Shown: positions 7,767 through 12,862 of the stretch, one piece after another
Layout of the letters: each line of letters opens with the position of its first letter
Numbering within the stretch: the stretch's first letter is position 1
Origin: CAKPSH01 sp964634355
Lineage (GTDB): Bacteria > Bacillota > Clostridia > TANB77 > CAG-508
Assembly: GCA_964634355.1 (NCBI GenBank)
Contig: CAZWIF010000039.1
Location: 1-12,862 of the forward strand
Direction of reading: 5' to 3'
Length of the DNA: 12,862 nucleotides
The notes under the pieces: model-generated
What the model was told of the DNA's origin: nothing
The model's input: the letters and a program-made list of their open reading frames with translations, nothing else
Databases searched by the model: none
Made by a program: the position numbers and the translations under genes

Positions 7767-9359
7767 ATGAAATTAGATGCAAAAGATTTAATGGAGGATA
7801 ATAAATTAAATGTAAAGAAACCAACAAATCCTAATAGTAATAAATCTATAATCGCCATAATTATAGCTATTATAATAACAATAATTGCAATTTGCGTAAT
7901 AGTTGCTTTAATGCAAGAAATTGAGCCCATAAGTGAGAGCTTGAAGGTATATGTTGACGGTGTGGAAACAAAAGTAGATACGTCTATCTTTTTATTTGAA
8001 GATGATGATATATATGTTGATGTTAAAGCGATAGCGGGTTATGTTGGATATGAGGCACATAGTGGAGAATATAAGATAGAAGCGGAGGATGCTAATAAAG
8101 TCTTTGTTGAGAATAAGCAAGAAACAGCATCAATGTTTTTGAATTCTACAACTATTAGTAAAATAGAGCCAGATTCAAATGAGGAATACAAGAATTATAC
8201 AATGTCAGAACCTGCAAGAGAGGTTAATGGAGATATATATGTTATATCTGATGGTATTCAGATTGCATGTAATATCAAGTTATCATATAATGCTTCACAA
8301 AAAACTATTTATATAGAAAGTTTGGATTATATTTATAATTATTATAATGAAGCAATTCAATCGATGGGATATGTTGGAATAGATGATGCATTTGAAAATC
8401 AAAAGGCTATATTATATGACCGAATTGTTGTACAAAATACTGATGAAAGGTATGGAGTTATAAATGCAAAAGGAGATGAAATAATAGGAACTAGATATTC
8501 TTATGTTGAATTTGATGAATATAACAAAGAATTTACAATAACAAATGCATATGGAAAAGTGGGAATTGATTATATAGATGGTGAAACTAAAATAAATGTA
8601 AGTTATGATGAAATTCATAGTATTAATAAGGAAAATGGATTATATGTAGTTAAAAACAATAATAAATATGGAGTTATAAATGGTAGCGAAAAAATTGTTA
8701 TATATTTAGAATATGATGAGATAGGTATTGATATTTCTCCTTATGTTACGACTCAAACCAGTAGTAATACGAATAGTAATAGCACTACTAATAGCAGTAG
8801 TACAACCCAAACAGAAGAGAATGAAACAGTTAAACAATATATATTTTTTGACGCACTTATACCAGTTCAGCAAAATAACATGTGGGGATTTTTTGATTTA
8901 AATGGAAATAAGCTTACAGAATTAAAATATACAGGAATAGGATGCAAGATTGTAGAGGAAGACACAAGCGACAGTAAGTCAAATAAAACAACAACAACTA
9001 CAACTACTAAAACTACTAACAATTTATTAACATTAGATGATTATGAACTAATTGTAATCGAACAAAATGAAAAATATGGATTACTAGATACTAATGGCAA
9101 TGAAATAATAAAAGCACAAGCAGAGGATATGTATCCAGTTACAAATGCAGGTGTGAAAACATACTATATGGTATTCAATGGAAAAACTTATAATTTAGAA
9201 ACTGACCTATTTGATACTTTGGGTATTAAAAAGAAATCGGAAGAAGAAGAGAGTGAAGAAAATCAAAGCGATATTATAACATCGGAAGAAGTTGATGAAG
9301 ACGTTGAAGAAAGTGAAACATTATTAACTAACATTCAAACACTAAACGAAAATGTATAA
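7767..9359 (+). CDS. Membrane-anchored WG-repeat protein
   Basis: A 530-residue protein of unknown role. Residues 27-49 are a very hydrophobic isoleucine-rich segment after a lysine-rich N-terminus, so it is probably a single-pass anchor with the rest outside. Residues about 58-125 resemble the copper amine oxidase N-terminal-like domain of clostridial surface proteins (VYVDG, then DDIYVDVKAIAGYVGY). At least four WG-type repeats follow: RYGVINAKGDEI, KYGVINGSEKI, MWGFFDLNGNKL and KYGLLDTNGNEI, each starting near bases 8449, 8665, 8881 and 9073. A Ser/Asn/Thr-rich linker (about 8750-8810) and a threonine run (about 8985-9020) break the repeats, and the C-terminus is highly acidic. Such repeats probably form a beta-rich binding surface. 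yajC is often next to tgt in related bacteria, but this gene sits there instead. The ATG at 7767 follows GAAGGGGGAA. Confidence 0.85.
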   Translation: MKLDAKDLMEDNKLNVKKPTNPNSNKSIIAIIIAIIITIIAICVIVALMQEIEPISESLKVYVDGVETKVDTSIFLFEDDDIYVDVKAIAGYVGYEAHSGEYKIEAEDANKVFVENKQETASMFLNSTTISKIEPDSNEEYKNYTMSEPAREVNGDIYVISDGIQIACNIKLSYNASQKTIYIESLDYIYNYYNEAIQSMGYVGIDDAFENQKAILYDRIVVQNTDERYGVINAKGDEIIGTRYSYVEFDEYNKEFTITNAYGKVGIDYIDGETKINVSYDEIHSINKENGLYVVKNNNKYGVINGSEKIVIYLEYDEIGIDISPYVTTQTSSNTNSNSTTNSSSTTQTEENETVKQYIFFDALIPVQQNNMWGFFDLNGNKLTELKYTGIGCKIVEEDTSDSKSNKTTTTTTTKTTNNLLTLDDYELIVIEQNEKYGLLDTNGNEIIKAQAEDMYPVTNAGVKTYYMVFNGKTYNLETDLFDTLGIKKKSEEEESEENQSDIITSEEVDEDVEESETLLTNIQTLNENV

Positions 9360-9388
9360 AAGCTACTTAGAAAGGATGGATATAAATA

Positions 9389-10480
9389 ATGAAAATAGGT
9401 ATAGTTGGATTGCCAAACGTAGGAAAAAGTACAATGTTTAATGCAATTACAAATGCGGGTGCTGAATGTGCAAATTATCCTTTCTGTACGATTGAGCCTA
9501 ATATTGGAGTTGTTGCAGTACCTGATAATAGGCTAGAAGTTTTAACAGAGATGTACAATCCACAAAAGACAACGCATGCAATAATTGAATTCGTAGATAT
9601 TGCAGGATTGGTAAAAGGAGCAAGCCAGGGAGAAGGATTAGGAAACAAATTCTTATCACACATTAGGGAAGTTGATAGTATAGTCGAAGTAGTACGTTGT
9701 TTTGAGGATTCAAACATTGTACATGTTGATGGAAATGTTAACCCATTAAGGGATATTGAAACAATCAATTTAGAATTAATTTTAGCAGATATTGAAACAG
9801 TCAATAAAAGAATAGAAAAAGCAAAAAAAATGTTAAAGGCAGATAAAAAATATCAATTTGAAATAGATACTTTAGAAAAAGTGAAAAAAGTTTTAGAAAA
9901 TGGAGAATCTGCGAGAACAATTGAGTTTAATGATGAAGAAAAGCCTATTATTGATGATACATATTTATTAACCAATAAACCAATACTATATATTGCAAAT
10001 GTATCAGAAAATATGCTAGAAAATGCTGAAAATGAGGAATATGTAAAACAAGTAAATGAATATGCAGCTACTGAAAAAGCTCAAGTTATTCCACTTTGTG
10101 TGAAGATAGAGGAAGAATTATCGGCATTAGAAGGTGAAGAAAAAAAGGAAATGTTAGAGGCATTGGGATTAGAAGAATCTGGGCTAGATAAAGTAATAAA
10201 AGCAAGCTATGATTTATTGGGACTAATGTCTTTCTTAACGGCGGGAGAACCAGAAGTTAGAGCTTGGACTATAAAAAAAGGAACAAAAGCACCTGTTGCA
10301 GCAGGAAAAATACATTCAGATATACAGAGAGGATTTATACGTGCAGAAATTGTATCTTTCGATGACTTAATCAAATGTGGCTCAATAAATGCTGCAAAAG
10401 AAAAAGGATTAATGCGTTCAGAAGGAAAAGATTACATCATGCAAGATGGGGATATTGTATTATTTAAATTTAATGTCTAG
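9389..10480 (+). CDS. ychF: YchF/Obg-like ATPase
   Basis: YchF is a ribosome-associated, redox-regulated P-loop ATPase of the Obg family (OLA1 in eukaryotes). Seen are G1 GLPNVGKST (residues 7-15), the DIAGLVKGASQGEGLGNKFL switch region, and NVSE at about 204-207 in place of the GTPase NKxD, the change linked to ATP preference. A C-terminal TGS domain runs from about 278 to the end, with the family ending DGDIVLFKFNV. The 363-residue length is typical. Translation starts at ATG 9389 after AAAGGATGG. The P-loop glycine here is an ordinary in-frame GGA with no extra C, a useful contrast with rbgA. The last nine codons and stop recur 90 bases downstream. Confidence 0.97.
   Translation: MKIGIVGLPNVGKSTMFNAITNAGAECANYPFCTIEPNIGVVAVPDNRLEVLTEMYNPQKTTHAIIEFVDIAGLVKGASQGEGLGNKFLSHIREVDSIVEVVRCFEDSNIVHVDGNVNPLRDIETINLELILADIETVNKRIEKAKKMLKADKKYQFEIDTLEKVKKVLENGESARTIEFNDEEKPIIDDTYLLTNKPILYIANVSENMLENAENEEYVKQVNEYAATEKAQVIPLCVKIEEELSALEGEEKKEMLEALGLEESGLDKVIKASYDLLGLMSFLTAGEPEVRAWTIKKGTKAPVAAGKIHSDIQRGFIRAEIVSFDDLIKCGSINAAKEKGLMRSEGKDYIMQDGDIVLFKFNV
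10451..10479 (+). repeat. 29-bp direct repeat, copy 1 (3' end of ychF)
   Basis: The 29 bases from GATATTGTAT to AATGTCTA are identical to 10541-10569, exactly 90 bases apart. This copy encodes the final DIVLFKFNV residues of YchF and most of its TAG stop. Confidence 0.97.
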
Positions 10481-10481
10481 A

Positions 10482-10514
10482 GCGTGGAAAATTTACGGAG
10501 TAAATTTTACTCGC
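10482..10514 (+). repeat. Palindrome between the ychF repeats
   Basis: AAAATTTAC (10488-10496) and GTAAATTTT (10500-10508) form a perfect 9-bp stem around GGA. The arms extend with mismatches to GCG (10482-10484) and CGC (10512-10514). No T run follows, so a rho-independent terminator is unlikely on this strand. Lying between two copies of the ychF end, it could be a small inserted palindromic element. Confidence 0.75.
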
Positions 10515-10540
10515 ACAAACATTGTAGGAAGATAAATCAT

Positions 10541-10569
10541 GATATTGTATTATTTAAATTTAATGTCTA
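10541..10569 (+). repeat. 29-bp direct repeat, copy 2 (duplicate ychF tail)
   Basis: This copy is identical to 10451-10479. It still reads DIVLFKFNV followed by TAA instead of TAG, but it is not attached to any reading frame. It could be the original gene end displaced by an insertion that rebuilt the terminus, or a tandem duplication of about 90 bases that has since diverged. Confidence 0.97.
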
Positions 10570-10605
10570 AAGGTTAAAAAATTAAATGGAAAGGAAGAAA
10601 ATTGA

Positions 10606-12030
10606 ATGGAAGAGAAACAAAAGTCAGAAGGAAAATTATTAGAGGAAAAATTATTTAATGTAAGAAAATGTGGATGGGATGAAGTATCAGATGAAAAGAT
10701 TAATTTAATAATGAAATTCTCAGATGAATATATGTATTTCCTAAACAAATCAAAAATTGAAAGAGAAGTATCAATTTTTGCCAAGGATATTTTAGAAAAA
10801 AATGGATTTAAAAATATAGATAACGTTGAAAATGTTTCTATAGGAGATAAGATTTATTATATAAATAGAGAAAAAAGTGTATATGCAGCAGTTATAGGAA
10901 AATCGGGATTAGAAAGTGGATTAAATATAGTTGGTGCACATATGGATTCTCCAAGAATAGATTTAAAACCAAACCCAATTTATGAAGATTCAGGATTTGC
11001 ATATTTTAATACTCAATATTATGGAGGAATTAAAAATTATCAATGGACAACAATTCCACTTTCAATTCATGGAGTAATAGTAAAGACGAATGGAGAAAAA
11101 GTTACATTAAATATTGGAGAAGATGAAAATGACCCTATATTTACTATTACAGATTTGTTACCTCATTTAGCAAAAGAACAAATGAAAAAAACATTAAGCA
11201 ATGGTATTGAGGGAGAAGATTTAGATTTACTTATAGGAAGTATTCCATATAAAGATAAAAGTATTTCTGAAAAAGTAAAATTAAATATTCTTAAGTTATT
11301 AAATGAAAAGTATGGCGTGATGGAAAAAGATTTCTTAAGTGCAGAAATAGAACTTGTTCCAGCATTTAATGCGAGAAGTTTAGGATTTGATAGTAGTATG
11401 GTTGCAGCATATGGTCAAGATGATAAGGTTTGTTGCTATACAGGGTTAAGAGCTTTAATTGACATGAAAGAAGTCCCTGAAAAAACAGCTGTATTAATAT
11501 TATCAGATAAAGAAGAAATTGGAAGCATGGGAAATACTGGAATGGAATCTCAAGTGTTTGATAATTTCATTGCTGAGCTTTTAACCAAAGCAGGAATAAA
11601 TAGACCAAACTTATTAAATAAAGTATTTTGCGTATCAAATATGTTATCAGCTGATGTAGGAACAGCATATGACCCATTATATGCATCTGTATCAGATAGA
11701 AAGAATGTATCTTATGCAGGATATGGAGTTTCCTTAAATAAATACACTGGAGGAAGAGGAAAAAGTGGTTCTTCAGATGCTGGAGCAGAATTTGTTGGAA
11801 AAATAAGAAAATTATTTGAAAGTAATAATATATTATATCAAATAGATGAACTAGGAAAAGTAGACGCTGGTGGAGGAGGAACAATAGCATATATTTTGGC
11901 AAATAAAGGTGTAGATGTAATAGATTGTGGAGTGGCAGTATTATCTATGCATGCACCATATGAAGTAACAAGTAAATATGATATATACTCTGCTTATGAA
12001 GCATATAAAACATTTTTTGAAAATATGTAA
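10606..12030 (+). CDS. M18 family zinc aminopeptidase
   Basis: A cytosolic dinuclear zinc aminopeptidase that removes N-terminal residues from peptides. The 474 residues fit the clostridial M18 group. Metal and catalytic positions are visible: GAHMDSPRID with His112 and Asp114, SDKEEIGSMGNTG with Glu303 and Glu304, SADVGTAYDP with Asp350, and LSMHAPYE with His449. A long insertion with YYGGIKNYQW is typical of the family. The ATG at 10606 follows AAAGGAAG by about 9 bases. It lies downstream of the ychF repeat region, so its promoter could lie within 10481-10600, although I see no strong boxes there. Confidence 0.95.
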   Translation: MEEKQKSEGKLLEEKLFNVRKCGWDEVSDEKINLIMKFSDEYMYFLNKSKIEREVSIFAKDILEKNGFKNIDNVENVSIGDKIYYINREKSVYAAVIGKSGLESGLNIVGAHMDSPRIDLKPNPIYEDSGFAYFNTQYYGGIKNYQWTTIPLSIHGVIVKTNGEKVTLNIGEDENDPIFTITDLLPHLAKEQMKKTLSNGIEGEDLDLLIGSIPYKDKSISEKVKLNILKLLNEKYGVMEKDFLSAEIELVPAFNARSLGFDSSMVAAYGQDDKVCCYTGLRALIDMKEVPEKTAVLILSDKEEIGSMGNTGMESQVFDNFIAELLTKAGINRPNLLNKVFCVSNMLSADVGTAYDPLYASVSDRKNVSYAGYGVSLNKYTGGRGKSGSSDAGAEFVGKIRKLFESNNILYQIDELGKVDAGGGGTIAYILANKGVDVIDCGVAVLSMHAPYEVTSKYDIYSAYEAYKTFFENM

Positions 12031-12062
12031 TATATAATAATAATTTAAAGGAGATGAATGGT

Positions 12063-12656
12063 ATGACAGATATTCTTAATCAAAAATTAATAGATACAAA
12101 GAAAGTAACAGATATAGTTTTAACAATTTTAATCATAATTGGAGCATGTTTAGTGCCAACGTTTTTGGCAAAGATAGTACCCCTAGGAGACTACCAGCAA
12201 CTAGTGGTAGGAACAATAGTTAATATGTCACTTATACTGACAGCATTATATACAAAAGGAACTATAAAAACAGTAGCAATAGCAACACTTCCATCAATAT
12301 CAACAATACTTGGAGGATTACTATTTGCAAGTATGACGGTTTATAGTAGAAACATGATTCCTGCAATATGGCTTGGAAATTTTGCATTTATATTAATATA
12401 TAAAGCTTTATATGTAGGGAAAAAATTAAATTATCCTGTAACAGCACTAATAGCAATAGTTGTGAAAGTAGCTATTATATACCTAGGATTTACAATAATG
12501 ACTAATGTTATGACAGTACCAGATGCTGTAAAAACAATATTGAATACTTCAATGGGAGTTACTCAATTAATGACAGCTACAAGTGGTTCAGTATTAGCAT
12601 TTATAATTGCAATGTATACAAAATTAAGACTAAAAAGAGAAAATGAGCAAAATTAA
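12063..12656 (+). CDS. Polytopic membrane protein, possibly S-component-like
   Basis: About 197 residues with some five or six hydrophobic segments: one near residues 15-35, then around LVVGTIVNMSLILTALY, ILGGLLFASM, IPAIWLGNFAFILIYKAL, ALIAIVVKVAIIYLGF, and a last one before the basic end KLRLKREN. The size and helix count resemble substrate-binding S components of ECF transporters, and similar clostridial proteins exist, some confusingly labelled iron hydrogenase. I see no cysteine cluster to support that label. The substrate is unknown. I prefer ATG 12063, because the AAAGGAG site (12047-12053) directly abuts the alternative ATG at 12054. The gene follows the aminopeptidase by about 32 bases. 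Confidence 0.75.
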   Translation: MTDILNQKLIDTKKVTDIVLTILIIIGACLVPTFLAKIVPLGDYQQLVVGTIVNMSLILTALYTKGTIKTVAIATLPSISTILGGLLFASMTVYSRNMIPAIWLGNFAFILIYKALYVGKKLNYPVTALIAIVVKVAIIYLGFTIMTNVMTVPDAVKTILNTSMGVTQLMTATSGSVLAFIIAMYTKLRLKRENEQN

Positions 12657-12675
12657 GATTTTTTATTCGTAGGGG

Positions 12676-12695
12676 GGGCACGGTGCGCCGTGCCC
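12676..12695 (+). terminator. GC-rich hairpin, possible transcription terminator
   Basis: GGGCACGG pairs perfectly with CCGTGCCC around a TGCG loop: an 8-bp stem, almost all G-C, preceded by a run of G. It is strikingly GC-rich for this DNA. No T run follows on the + strand, so it is not a classical intrinsic terminator. Its place just after the last protein gene and before the tRNA promoter suits an insulating role or an intergenic repeat. Confidence 0.45.
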
Positions 12696-12724
12696 TTGAA
12701 AGTTAAAATTACATAGTATATAAT
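12696..12724 (+). promoter_or_regulatory. Sigma-A-type promoter of the tRNA-Gly gene
   Basis: TTGAAA (12696-12701) and a perfect TATAAT (12719-12724) are separated by 17 bases, the optimum. Transcription would begin near 12731, leaving about 10 bases of leader before the tRNA. The -35 box directly abuts the GC-rich hairpin. A strong promoter so placed suggests the tRNA is actively transcribed and not a relic. Confidence 0.85.
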
Positions 12725-12740
12725 AAGTATATAACAATAT

Positions 12741-12814
<74 letters not shown>

Positions 12815-12862
12815 AATTTTTTTGTTGATTAAAATAATCATTAGTTAGAAAACCAACACTTA
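12815..12862 (+). other. Downstream of the tRNA: T run and small palindrome
   Basis: T7 at 12817-12823 could end tRNA transcription. TGATTA (12826-12831) and TAATCA (12835-12840) form a weak AT stem. I see no gene in the remaining bases. Confidence 0.4.

Noticed and set aside
8750..9020. Short tandem repeats as a CRISPR-like or regulatory array
   Set aside because: These are Ser/Asn/Thr and threonine codons inside an intact reading frame; there is no repeat-spacer structure.

Overview
AT-rich, low-GC Firmicute DNA, most likely from an uncultured Clostridia-type bacterium. The evidence is strong AGGAGG-like ribosome binding sites, AGA-dominated arginine codons, a mini-III ribonuclease (MrnC), an RbgA/YlqF ribosome-assembly GTPase, an M18 aminopeptidase of clostridial type, and a tRNA with encoded CCA. 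All recognisable genes lie on the + strand.

Layout. 1-2791 looks like accessory DNA: the tail of an unidentified gene, a Schlafen-like AlbA_2 protein, and a large serine recombinase that has lost its start codon and carries a frameshift in an A8 run. 2806-6530 is a tight gene string: rbgA (ylqF), mrnC, a membrane-anchored zinc metallopeptidase and queA. 6622-10480 holds tgt, a membrane-anchored WG-repeat protein and ychF. 10481-10605 contains a palindrome flanked by a 29-bp direct repeat that duplicates the last codons of ychF. 10606-12656 holds an M18 aminopeptidase and a polytopic membrane protein. 12657-12862 holds a GC-rich hairpin, a consensus promoter and a tRNA-Gly gene.

The main observation. 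Two otherwise well-preserved genes are interrupted by three +1 frameshifts: one in rbgA and two in the metallopeptidase gene. Each falls at the same four bases, CGGA, read as 0-frame CGG followed by A. Each is repaired if CGGA is read as one glycine codon; in rbgA this is the invariant glycine of the P-loop (GIPNVGKS). By eye I find 28 CGG trinucleotides on the coding strand of the genes. 25 are out of frame, and the only three in frame are these shift sites. CGG is therefore never an ordinary arginine codon here, although CGA and CGT are used.

The tRNA-Gly at 12741-12814 has the loop CUUCCGA. Its anticodon is UCC, but base 37 is G instead of the A usual in glycine tRNAs. Bases 34-37 read UCCG, the exact reverse complement of CGGA. 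The anticodon stem also has a U30-C40 mismatch. My leading hypothesis is natural quadruplet decoding: a dedicated tRNA-Gly(UCCG) reads CGGA as glycine, in a genome where CGG has been vacated. Slippage at an unreadable CGG codon is the main rival. Sequencing error is unlikely but cannot be excluded from one sequence.
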